NCBI GenBank assembly: GCA_016281675.1
Contig: JAEEJD010000157.1
Span: forward strand, 1-5,359
Direction of reading: 5' to 3'
From: Lachnospiraceae bacterium
GTDB taxonomy: Bacteria > Bacillota_A > Clostridia > Lachnospirales > Lachnospiraceae
Length of the DNA stretch: 5,359 nucleotides
Numbering within the stretch: the first letter of the stretch is position 1; every line of letters starts with the position of its first letter. Under the pieces are notes generated by a model. It ran no database searches. It saw only the letters and a program-made list of their open reading frames with translations, and was not told where the DNA came from. The position numbers were made by a program, and so were the translations under genes. Below are positions 1-5,359 of the stretch, one piece after another.

Positions 1-683
1 AACACTTCCCTGTCAGCACAAAAGTATCCCATCTTCTTACGCGCGATATCGCGGTCGGGATCTTTCCTGTTGTAACTTATCTCAAGCGAGGAGCCCGGAT
101 ACTTCATTATAGTGGCAAGAAGCGCCTTCGTCAGGTTCATTCCGTGCTCGTCGACCATGAAGTGAAGCTTTGTCACAACGCGAAGAGCCTGAGTGTTTCC
201 CTCAAAATATGTGAAATCCTTTATCTGCTGCTCACTTAATGCATCAGCGAGCTTTACGTCGTAGTAATCGATCTCGGACAGGTTCTTTCGAAACCAGTCG
301 CGTATCGCATCCTCCCCGAAATGTCCGAACGGAGGATTGCCGATATCATGAAGGAGCCCCGCGCACTCAAGTACCGCACATACGTCCTCGCGCATGTCTT
401 CGGAAAACGCAGGATCCTTCCCTTCCGCTATGATGCGGTTGCCGAGCATTCTTCCGATGGAGCGTGCGAAATTCGCCACTTCAAGAGAATGCGTGAGCCT
501 TGTTCTTATAAAATCACTTTTATCAAGCGGGAATACCTGTGTCTTGTCCTGAAGACGTCGAAATGATGCGCTTGAGATGATGCGCTGATAATCTTTTTCA
601 AATTCGGTCCTTGCGTCCGATGAGCCCGATCCGCGGTTGACGGTACGGATCCTGTCGGGACACATGAGCTCATTCCAGTTCAT
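1..683 (-). CDS. dgt: dNTP triphosphohydrolase (dGTPase, HD superfamily), N-terminal part
   Basis: This cytoplasmic enzyme hydrolyses dGTP, and in some homologues other dNTPs, to the deoxynucleoside and triphosphate, so it influences dNTP pools. I read 227 codons from ATG at 683 to the left edge. The HD-domain signature is clear: RTRLTHSLEV with H65, then LLHDIGNPPFGHFGEDA with the metal-binding H112-D113 pair and the H121/E124 residues. These correspond to E. coli Dgt H69, H117/D118, H126 and E129. The conserved FEGNTQALR motif follows at about 160-168. The distal metal-ligand Asp of the HD site lies beyond the edge. E. coli Dgt is about 505 residues, so roughly half is present. The start codon directly abuts the stop of the upstream gene (TAAATG) and has no good Shine-Dalgarno sequence, which suggests translational coupling. 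Family assignment is firm; substrate preference is not shown by the sequence. Confidence 0.95.
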   Translation of the reverse strand, partial: MNWNELMCPDRIRTVNRGSGSSDARTEFEKDYQRIISSASFRRLQDKTQVFPLDKSDFIRTRLTHSLEVANFARSIGRMLGNRIIAEGKDPAFSEDMREDVCAVLECAGLLHDIGNPPFGHFGEDAIRDWFRKNLSEIDYYDVKLADALSEQQIKDFTYFEGNTQALRVVTKLHFMVDEHGMNLTKALLATIMKYPGSSLEISYNRKDPDRDIARKKMGYFCADREV

Positions 684-1748
684 TTAGTTCGTCACACCTA
701 TGTTGATCTTCAGATTGCCCTCATTCATATTGCATTCGATCTCACTCGTCTGCTCACCCGTTGCGGTCTCGGCATGGATCGTGTACATGCACGGAAGCAG
801 GGGACTGACGACGGCGCTCTGGCCCTTGTCCATCTTCTGATCTGAAAATCCCGAGATAGAGATCGTCGTTCCGTCGTAACCCATATTGATCGTAAACTGA
901 AGGAGCGGGAGCTTAACTATGTAAGCCGATCCGTTCTTTGCGGAAAACGTTGACTCATCTTTGATCTCAGCCAAAAATGTTGCGCGCTTGTCGGGGTTTT
1001 CAGACATGTATTTGGTGAAGTGATCGACAACGGACTCGGGATAGCCGATAAGGCTCTTGCTCTCCTCATCCTCATATGCAAGCTTCATTCCCACAAATCC
1101 GGTATCTCCCGCCGCAAGTGCCTGATCGAGCTGTGTTAAAAGCTCTTCATGAGACGTTGCGGTCTGATAACTTCCGTATGCGCTTCCGACATCAAGCGCC
1201 ATCGTGGCTCCGGTCGTTGAATTTGGAGCCGCCGCTGTTGCGTTTTCTCCGAGAAGATCGCTGTTGTCTGCCGGAGTTGATGCATCTGCAGTCTGATTTT
1301 CGCCGGAGGCGGTATTTGCGGTCTGAGAAGCCGTCTGACCCTTCGCATTATAATTCGAGCCGAGTCCTCCCGACCTGTAATCATCGAATATGTCCTTGAC
1401 AACACCGGAGATTGTGAAGACGTTATAGGGATAGTAGATACCTTCGCGGTTGCTGCCGCCTATCTTAAATGCTATGAGTGCTGTCGTAAGGGCGATAACA
1501 AGAACGCCGACATATGCGATCCACGCATAGTCAAGTATCCCTCCGCTTCGGTGAGCACTGATAGGCCTTGAAGAAGCTGCGGCAGGAGCCGGATACGATG
1601 AAGGCGCAGAAATGCCCGGGCCGGTCGTACTTCTTGCCGGCTTCTTGGGTCCGCTGTATCCGCTTTTGAACTTGGCACGGCCGCCTGAAGGATGTCCGTT
1701 GATTACGTCCTGGACGGTCAGTGCCGATCTTTTCTTCTGATCTGCCAT
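684..1748 (-). CDS. Single-pass membrane-anchored protein of unknown function with a long extracytoplasmic domain
   Basis: I do not recognise a named family for this 354-residue protein. Residues 1-70 are basic and rich in Ser, Pro, Gly and Ala, probably a disordered cytoplasmic tail. Residues about 74-96 form one strong transmembrane helix, and the basic residues before it predict an N-in, C-out topology. Residues about 130-185 are a low-complexity Ser/Thr/Ala/Asn/Gly linker. Residues about 195-354 look folded: a helical stretch (about 197-262), then alternating hydrophobic strands, with only two cysteines (C320 and C339) that could form a disulfide. The segment from about 295 to 350 (PLLPCMYTIHAE region) loosely resembles the beta-rich repeats of TcaA/YvbJ-type surface proteins; this is a visual impression only. 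The stop of the glycosyltransferase gene lies 3 bp before this ATG, and dgt starts immediately after its TAA. The nearest purine-rich ribosome-site candidate is about 15 nt from the ATG, so coupling is likely. Confidence 0.85.
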   Translation of the reverse strand: MADQKKRSALTVQDVINGHPSGGRAKFKSGYSGPKKPARSTTGPGISAPSSYPAPAAASSRPISAHRSGGILDYAWIAYVGVLVIALTTALIAFKIGGSNREGIYYPYNVFTISGVVKDIFDDYRSGGLGSNYNAKGQTASQTANTASGENQTADASTPADNSDLLGENATAAAPNSTTGATMALDVGSAYGSYQTATSHEELLTQLDQALAAGDTGFVGMKLAYEDEESKSLIGYPESVVDHFTKYMSENPDKRATFLAEIKDESTFSAKNGSAYIVKLPLLQFTINMGYDGTTISISGFSDQKMDKGQSAVVSPLLPCMYTIHAETATGEQTSEIECNMNEGNLKINIGVTN

Positions 1749-1751
1749 AAT

Positions 1752-2693
1752 TTAGAAATCGTATTCCTCTTCCTCGGGCCTCGAAACCTGATGAAGCTTA
1801 ATCTCAAAATCCTGCCTCTCCTTCTGTTTCAGGGAATTTAATATCATTCCCGAGAAGAACGACTGGATCGATGCAAGTGCGACGAATCCGCACACAACGA
1901 GCGTCGGGATCTTTGACACCTCATGCGTACGCAGGAATTCCACGAACACGGGTGCAAAGAATATAAACGCCACGAACAGCATTATGAATGAAAGCCCCGC
2001 AAAGAACTGCAGCGGCTTGTAAACTCTGTAGAAATTGATGATCGTAAAGAGCACCTTGATTCCGTCACCGAACGTGTTGAGCTTCGATTCGCTTCCGTCA
2101 GGGCGATCCCTGTACTGAACGACGACGTTTTCGACTTCCATGTTCTTGTCGATCGCGTGGATCGTCATCTCCGTCTCGATCTCAAATCCCTCGGAAAGCA
2201 CAGGGAATGTCTTTACGAACCTGTATGAAAATGCGCGGTAACCTGTCATGATATCGGTGATGTCGCTGTGGAACAGCACATTTATCGACTTCTTCACGAT
2301 AGTGTTGCCGAAATTGTGAAACTTCCTCTTATTCTCGGAAAAGTACGTCGACGACAGACGGTCTCCTATGACCATGTCGGCCTTCCTGTTCAGGACGGCC
2401 TCGACCATCTCTCTTGCATTATCGGCCGGATACGTGTCATCGCCGTCGACCATCAGATAGCAGTCCGCATCGATCTCCATAAACATGCGGCGCATGACGT
2501 TACCCTTGCCCTGCTTGTATTCATATCTGACAACGGCGCCCGCTTCTTTGGCAATGCGCGCCGAATCGTCGGTCGAATTGTTGTCATATACATAAATGAC
2601 CGCCTCGGGAAGCGCTTCTTTGTAATCCTTCACAACCTTCGCGATCGTCTGGCTCTCGTTATAACATGGTATAAGTACTGCAATCTTGTTCAA
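1752..2693 (-). CDS. Family 2 glycosyltransferase, polyprenyl-phosphate sugar transferase type, with two C-terminal membrane helices
   Basis: This is a GT-A fold, inverting family-2 transferase of the DPM1/GtrB/ArnC type. Such enzymes move a sugar from a nucleotide donor onto a polyprenyl phosphate at the inner membrane face. Residues are numbered from the upstream GTG at 2711. Visible motifs are LIPCYNES (about 13-20), YDNNSTDDS (42-50), the DXD-type metal site DGDDTYP (89-95), DIMTGYRAF (153-161) and SEGFEIETE (173-181). Two hydrophobic helices follow (about 234-258 and 268-292), then a charged tail ending EEEEYDF. I place the start at TTG 2693 because a perfect GGAGG (2701-2705) sits 7 nt upstream and the protein then begins NKIAVLIPCYNE, typical for the family. 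The alternative GTG at 2711, abutting the upstream stop, adds six residues but would put that GGAGG inside the gene. Donor and acceptor are unknown. Confidence 0.93.
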   Translation of the reverse strand: MNKIAVLIPCYNESQTIAKVVKDYKEALPEAVIYVYDNNSTDDSARIAKEAGAVVRYEYKQGKGNVMRRMFMEIDADCYLMVDGDDTYPADNAREMVEAVLNRKADMVIGDRLSSTYFSENKRKFHNFGNTIVKKSINVLFHSDITDIMTGYRAFSYRFVKTFPVLSEGFEIETEMTIHAIDKNMEVENVVVQYRDRPDGSESKLNTFGDGIKVLFTIINFYRVYKPLQFFAGLSFIMLFVAFIFFAPVFVEFLRTHEVSKIPTLVVCGFVALASIQSFFSGMILNSLKQKERQDFEIKLHQVSRPEEEEYDF

Positions 2694-2700
2694 TTCAAAG

Positions 2701-2705
2701 CCTCC
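2701..2705 (-). promoter_or_regulatory. Ribosome binding site GGAGG deciding the glycosyltransferase start
   Basis: On the minus strand GGAGG is followed by a 7-nt spacer (CTTTGAA) and TTG at 2693. This is the strongest Shine-Dalgarno match among the minus-strand genes and favours the TTG start over the GTG at 2711, which has only a weak AGGA 3 nt before it. Confidence 0.7.
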
Positions 2706-2711
2706 GCACAC

Positions 2712-3326
2712 TTATCCTGGTATTTTATCATAACGCAGGTCTGCCCTCAAGTCGCTCTGCCGGCTCTTCGCCTCTTCTTTTCTCTTAACGACGCCTACTA
2801 TGGCCATCGCTATCGGAAGTATGAGTCCGATAAGGACAGAATTACCGAGTGCACTCTTTGCACCGACTCTCACGCTGTCATATATGCTGACGCGTTCAAT
2901 AAAATACTTGGTCATCGGAGCGAAGAACAGCGCACAGAATATGCCCGCAAATATCTGAACGGCATTAAAATCGACCCATTCTCTCGGCCCGAACTTTGCC
3001 GGCTCATAATGCATCTTTCCGTAATACATTCCCATGAATATCCCGTATATACCAAGAACCATGACTTCCGGATAGCTTATCACGGCTTCGAAGATCACGT
3101 TGATCAGAAGGTCTCCTCCTACACCGCAGAACACCCCTGCAACGGGTCCGAAGAATACCGCGACCGCTGCGACCACGAGCACACGCAGCTGAACCCATTG
3201 ATATATGCCGGCAGGAATGATACCTTTCGATATCATCATCACTTCGATCCACTCGGCGATCACAAAAAGTGCGAGACCGCAAAGAGTGGCTACCGTTTCT
3301 TTTGTTCCAAACCTGAATTTTTCCAT
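2712..3326 (-). CDS. ECF transporter S component (substrate-binding membrane subunit), substrate unknown
   Basis: This is a very hydrophobic 204-residue protein with about six membrane helices, at roughly 10-31, 44-59, 60-80, 84-104, 120-140 and 157-180. It ends in a short basic cytoplasmic tail rich in K, R and E. The pattern LRVLVVAAVAVFFGPVAG (about 47-64) followed by GVGGDLL (68-74) is typical of ECF-type vitamin transporter S components. Such proteins bind a vitamin, metal or small metabolite and dock on a shared EcfA-EcfA'-EcfT energising module. No EcfA or EcfT gene is in the window, consistent with a group II system whose module is encoded elsewhere. I see no riboswitch upstream that would name the substrate. 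The gene starts 44 bp after trmL with only a weak ribosome site (AAAGTAG) and ends directly against the glycosyltransferase region. Superfamily call is good; substrate cannot be inferred. Confidence 0.82.
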   Translation of the reverse strand: MEKFRFGTKETVATLCGLALFVIAEWIEVMMISKGIIPAGIYQWVQLRVLVVAAVAVFFGPVAGVFCGVGGDLLINVIFEAVISYPEVMVLGIYGIFMGMYYGKMHYEPAKFGPREWVDFNAVQIFAGIFCALFFAPMTKYFIERVSIYDSVRVGAKSALGNSVLIGLILPIAMAIVGVVKRKEEAKSRQSDLRADLRYDKIPG

Positions 3327-3370
3327 ACTACTTTAAATGTAACACGTAGGCCGCTAAACCACAAGGTTAA

Positions 3371-3865
3371 TCACTTCTTCCAGCTAAGCCGGTGAAGCTC
3401 TCCGTTTTGCTCAAGGTTCGGAAAACCCTGCTGCCTCAAGGCCTCGTACAAAATGACGGCTACGCTGTTTGAAAGGTTTAGTGAGCGGATGTCTTCCGCC
3501 ATCGGGATCCTGATGCACGTGTCCTCGCTGTCCACAAGGATCTCCTCGGGAATACCGGCGCTCTCTTTTCCGAACATAATGTAATCGTCCGCTTCGTAGT
3601 TTACATCCGCATATGTCCTGTGAGCCTTCGTCGTTGCCATAAATATGCGCTTCGGCCTGTTTATCTCAAGAAATTCTTTGTAACCGGGATAAATACTGAC
3701 ATCGAGTTTGGGCCAGTAATCAAGCCCTGCACGGCGGATGCTCTTCTCATCAAGATCAAATCCGAGCGGCTCTATCAGATGGAGCCTTGTCCCCGTTACA
3801 ACGCAGGTCCTTCCTATATTCCCGGTATTTGCCGGTATCTCCGGCTCAAGAAGTACTATGTTCAT
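3371..3865 (-). CDS. trmL: tRNA (cytidine(34)-2'-O)-methyltransferase TrmL (SPOUT family)
   Basis: TrmL (YibK/CspR) is a cytoplasmic, S-adenosylmethionine-dependent, trefoil-knot methyltransferase. It 2'-O-methylates the wobble nucleotide 34 of tRNA-Leu isoacceptors. The 164-residue protein is full length for the family (about 155-165). Conserved elements are MNIVLLEPEIPANTGNIGRT at the N-terminus, the LIEPLGF stretch (30-36), the knot loop FGKESAGIP (98-106), RIPM (119-122) and the SLNLSNSVA motif (128-136) that forms the cofactor-binding knot. The ATG follows the zinc-ribbon gene's stop by 13 bp, with no clear Shine-Dalgarno sequence, so reinitiation from the upstream gene is plausible. The next gene follows after 44 bp. 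Identity is confident from motifs and length; the exact tRNA target is inherited from family knowledge. Confidence 0.96.
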   Translation of the reverse strand: MNIVLLEPEIPANTGNIGRTCVVTGTRLHLIEPLGFDLDEKSIRRAGLDYWPKLDVSIYPGYKEFLEINRPKRIFMATTKAHRTYADVNYEADDYIMFGKESAGIPEEILVDSEDTCIRIPMAEDIRSLNLSNSVAVILYEALRQQGFPNLEQNGELHRLSWKK

Positions 3866-3878
3866 ATGTGCCGCTTTT

Positions 3879-4088
3879 TCAGCCGCTTATCGTGATGAGC
3901 TTGTGGCACGTAGGGCATTTGATCGAAGCCTTTGAGACATCGGCACGGAAAATGTCATGGCAAAACGGACATTCCATTCTCATAAGCTGAACATTTTCTT
4001 CGTTCTTGCTGTACAGTCTCGCACCGCGTCTTGCGCCGCCCGTCACCTGAGACAGTTCGTTCATATCAAGCTGATTATCGTTTATCAT
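3879..4088 (-). CDS. Small double-glycine-leader protein with a four-cysteine zinc-ribbon-like C-terminus
   Basis: This gene encodes 69 residues. The ATG at 4088 is preceded by AAAGGAA with a 5-nt spacer, which sets this start. The N-terminus MINDNQLDMNELSQVTGG matches the double-glycine leader consensus: L at -12, E at -8, L at -7, V at -4 and GG at -2/-1. ABC exporters with a C39 peptidase domain cleave such leaders after GG. The predicted 51-residue remainder is basic (net about +4) and carries C40-P-F-C43-H and C58-P-T-C61-H, a spacing typical of a zinc ribbon. There is no membrane helix. It may be a secreted peptide, a RiPP-like precursor, or a cytosolic zinc-ribbon protein with a degenerate or coincidental leader. 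No C39 exporter or modifying enzyme is in the window. It is the first gene of the minus-strand operon, 13 bp before trmL. The frame stays open far upstream, antisense to the arabinofuranosidase gene, but that extension has no ribosome site and lies above the predicted promoter. Confidence 0.78.
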   Translation of the reverse strand: MINDNQLDMNELSQVTGGARRGARLYSKNEENVQLMRMECPFCHDIFRADVSKASIKCPTCHKLITISG

Positions 4089-4093
4089 TGCGG

Positions 4094-4100
4094 TTCCTTT
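4094..4100 (-). promoter_or_regulatory. Ribosome binding site AAAGGAA of the double-glycine-leader gene
   Basis: On the minus strand AAAGGAA precedes the ATG at 4088 by 5 nt. It fixes that start against the in-frame ATGATG at 4127-4122, which has no purine-rich site before it. Confidence 0.65.
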
Positions 4101-4103
4101 CCG

Positions 4104-4121
4104 CCCCGACAGTTTCCGGGG
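4104..4121 (-). repeat. Inverted repeat (hairpin) in the 5' leader of the minus-strand operon
   Basis: On the minus strand CCCCG, an 8-nt loop (GAAACTGT) and CGGGG form a perfect 5-bp GC-rich stem. It lies just upstream of the ribosome binding site and inside the predicted untranslated leader. There is no following U-run, so it is not a rho-independent terminator. It could stabilise the RNA or modulate translation; function is not shown. Confidence 0.45.
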
Positions 4122-4149
4122 CATCATAACGAATTCATTGACCGCTGAT

Positions 4150-4158
4150 ATTGTAACA
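4150..4158 (-). promoter_or_regulatory. Extended -10 promoter for the minus-strand operon
   Basis: On the minus strand TGTTACAAT is an extended -10 element (TGn followed by TACAAT, one mismatch from TATAAT). The -35 position is a weak T-tract (complement of A7 at 4173-4179), as is common when the TG extension is present. Initiation would fall near 4143, giving a leader of about 55 nt before the ATG at 4088. Confidence 0.55.
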
Positions 4159-4166
4159 TATTCTCC

Positions 4167-4195
4167 TTGAATAAAAAAAGCGTGCCCTTTACAAT
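4167..4195 (+). promoter_or_regulatory. Sigma-A-type promoter for the arabinofuranosidase gene
   Basis: TTGAAT (4167-4172) and TACAAT (4190-4195) are separated by exactly 17 nt, close to the TTGACA-17-TATAAT consensus. The spacer contains an A7 tract. Initiation would fall near 4202, giving a leader of about 42 nt. I found no clear cre site or AraR-type operator, although arabinofuranosidase genes are often under sugar control. Confidence 0.65.
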
Positions 4196-4220
4196 TAATA
4201 TGTTGGCACAGACTTGTATA

Positions 4221-4234
4221 TGCCGGAGGCGGCA
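4221..4234 (+). repeat. Short hairpin just upstream of the arabinofuranosidase ribosome site
   Basis: TGCCG-GAGG-CGGCA is a perfect 5-bp stem with a 4-nt loop, immediately followed by the ribosome site GGGAGA (4235-4240). The loop itself contains GAGG, a Shine-Dalgarno-like sequence, held 15 nt or more from the ATG. It may be a leader-RNA structure or an operator half-dyad; nothing in the sequence proves a role. Confidence 0.35.
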
Positions 4235-4244
4235 GGGAGAGAAA

Positions 4245-5359
4245 ATGGCAAAACTTTTCATTAACGAAAAAGAAGTTAAAGGACACATCAATCCGGAGAT
4301 CTACGGACATTTCTCGGAACATCTCGGAAGATGTATATACGAAGGACTTTATGTCGGAGAAAACTCGGAAATACCGAATGTTAACGGCATGAGAAGCGAC
4401 GTTGTCGAGGCACTTAAGGAGATGCAGATCCCGCTCCTTCGCTGGCCGGGCGGTTGCTTTGCGGATGAATACCACTGGAAGGACGGTATCGGTCCGAAAG
4501 AGACTCGCAAGAAGATGATCAACACGCACTGGGGCGGTGTCGTTGAAGACAACAGCTTCGGTACTCACGAATTCTTCGAACTGTGCGAGCAGCTCGGTTG
4601 CAAGACGTATGTTAACGGTAATGTCGGAAGCGGCACGGTTCAGGAGATGAGCGAATGGGTCGAATACATGACTTTTGACGGAGTCTCTCCTATGGCTGAT
4701 CTTCGCCGTAAAAACGGTCGCGAGAAGCCGTGGAAGGTCGATTACTTCGGTGTCGGCAACGAGAACTGGGGATGCGGCGGCAACATGACGCCCGATCATT
4801 ACGCGAACCTTTACAGAAATTATCAGACATACATCAGACACTATGACAACAGCGCTCCGATCAAGAAGATCTGCGGCGGTGCCGATACAGAGGACATCAA
4901 CTGGACGAAGAAGGTTCTTGCAACATGCTTTGCAAGCCCCCACAAGAGCGAAAATCACGGGTTCATGGATGAGCTGAGTCTTCACTATTACACGGTTCCC
5001 GGAGAGTGGGAGCACAAAGGCTCAGCGTGTGATTTTACGGACACGGAATGGTATGTAACGCTCAAGAAAGCGCTCCGTATGGATGATCTTCTCAATAAGC
5101 ATTTCGCGATCATGGATCAGTACGATCCCGAGAAGAAGATCGGAATGTCGGTTGACGAGTGGGGTTGCTGGTTCGACGTCGAACCCGGCACAAACCCGGG
5201 ATTCCTCTATCAGCAGAACACGATGAGAGATGCTCTCGTTGCATGCATCAACCTCAACATCTTCAACAAGAAGTGTGACAGAGTGCAGCTTGCATGCATC
5301 GCACAGATGGTCAATGTCCTTCAGTCGGTGATACTGACCGAGGGCAAAAAGATGGTCAA
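4245..5359 (+). CDS. abfA: GH51 alpha-L-arabinofuranosidase, N-terminal about three quarters
   Basis: This retaining glycoside hydrolase releases terminal non-reducing arabinofuranose from arabinan, arabinoxylan or their oligosaccharides. I read 371 complete codons to the right edge; family members are about 500 residues, so the end of the (beta/alpha)8 catalytic barrel and the C-terminal beta-domain are missing. Diagnostic segments are [16 protein letters not shown] (about 19-34), [15 protein letters not shown] (64-78), the acid/base E173 in [16 protein letters not shown] (245-253) and the nucleophile E305 in VDEWGCWFD. Both catalytic glutamates are intact. The protein starts [10 protein letters not shown] with no signal peptide, so it should act in the cytoplasm on imported arabino-oligosaccharides. 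The ATG is preceded by GGGAGA with a 4-nt spacer and by a good promoter. It diverges from the minus-strand operon and shares no evident function with it. The gene symbol follows Bacillus/Geobacillus usage. Confidence 0.96.
   Translation, partial: MAKLFINEKEVKGHINPEIYGHFSEHLGRCIYEGLYVGENSEIPNVNGMRSDVVEALKEMQIPLLRWPGGCFADEYHWKDGIGPKETRKKMINTHWGGVVEDNSFGTHEFFELCEQLGCKTYVNGNVGSGTVQEMSEWVEYMTFDGVSPMADLRRKNGREKPWKVDYFGVGNENWGCGGNMTPDHYANLYRNYQTYIRHYDNSAPIKKICGGADTEDINWTKKVLATCFASPHKSENHGFMDELSLHYYTVPGEWEHKGSACDFTDTEWYVTLKKALRMDDLLNKHFAIMDQYDPEKKIGMSVDEWGCWFDVEPGTNPGFLYQQNTMRDALVACINLNIFNKKCDRVQLACIAQMVNVLQSVILTEGKKMV

Noticed and set aside
239..566. Two short plus-strand open frames at the left end
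   Set aside because: Both are antisense to the conserved HD-domain coding sequence of dgt and have no supporting motif.
3357..3368. Inverted repeat AACC-ACAA-GGTT between trmL and the ECF gene as a terminator
   Set aside because: The stem is only 4 bp with two G-C pairs and no U-run follows on the minus strand.
2268..3395. Plus-strand open frame of 375 codons across the glycosyltransferase and ECF genes
   Set aside because: It is antisense to two genes with clear family motifs and membrane patterns, and its own translation is Arg/His/Cys-rich without any domain.
3879..4088. Calling the small protein a bacteriocin outright
   Set aside because: The leader fits, but the four-cysteine zinc-ribbon pattern and the lack of exporter, immunity or modification genes in the window leave the role open.
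4126..4160. An 11-codon minus-strand upstream ORF ([11 protein letters not shown]) after an AAGGAG-like site
   Set aside because: It overlaps the extended -10 element, so its start lies upstream of the predicted transcription start. Without an additional upstream promoter it would not be transcribed.
4138..4166. TTGACC on the plus strand as a -35 box
   Set aside because: No acceptable -10 lies 16-18 nt downstream; TTCTCC is a poor match. The TTGAAT-17-TACAAT pair is much better.
4089..5015. Long open minus-strand frame antisense to the arabinofuranosidase, continuous with the small zinc-ribbon gene
   Set aside because: The plus strand has clear GH51 catalytic motifs and a good start. The antisense translation shows no recognisable domain, has no ribosome site, and lies upstream of the predicted minus-strand promoter. 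Only the last 69 codons are accepted.

Overview
The window looks like chromosomal DNA from a Gram-positive, probably anaerobic Clostridia-type bacterium. A Lachnospiraceae-like gut or rumen organism is my best guess. The reasons are indirect: a Firmicutes-style sigma-A promoter, GGAGG/AAGGA ribosome binding sites, a solitary ECF-transporter S component, a double-glycine-leader peptide, and a cytoplasmic GH51 arabinofuranosidase. Base composition looks roughly balanced by eye. There are no mobile elements, CRISPR arrays, tRNAs or rRNAs.

Layout. Six genes run leftward on the minus strand from about 4088 to the left edge. In transcription order they are: a 69-residue double-glycine-leader/zinc-ribbon protein; trmL (tRNA wobble 2'-O-methyltransferase); an ECF-transporter S component; a family-2 polyprenyl-phosphate-type glycosyltransferase; a single-pass membrane protein of unknown function; and dgt (dNTP triphosphohydrolase), cut by the left edge. 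Spacing is tight: 13 bp, 44 bp, 0-18 bp, 3 bp and 0 bp. No convincing rho-independent terminator lies between them, so the simplest reading is one operon, with translational coupling in the last four genes. On the plus strand a GH51 alpha-L-arabinofuranosidase starts at 4245 and is cut by the right edge.

The only real intergenic region is 4089-4244, between the divergent genes. It holds a good plus-strand promoter (TTGAAT-17-TACAAT) for the arabinofuranosidase, an extended -10 promoter (TGTTACAAT) for the minus-strand operon, and a short GC-rich hairpin in each predicted 5' leader, just upstream of the ribosome binding site.

How the genes work together. The operon mixes housekeeping functions (tRNA modification, dNTP hydrolysis) with envelope functions (vitamin-type uptake, lipid-linked sugar transfer, an anchored surface protein). 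The arabinofuranosidase is unrelated plant-polysaccharide catabolism that shares only the control region. The most unusual element is the first gene of the operon. Its first 18 residues match the classic double-glycine leader consensus of secreted bacteriocins and RiPPs at every key position, yet the rest is a four-cysteine zinc-ribbon-like domain, and no exporter or maturation enzyme is visible in the window.
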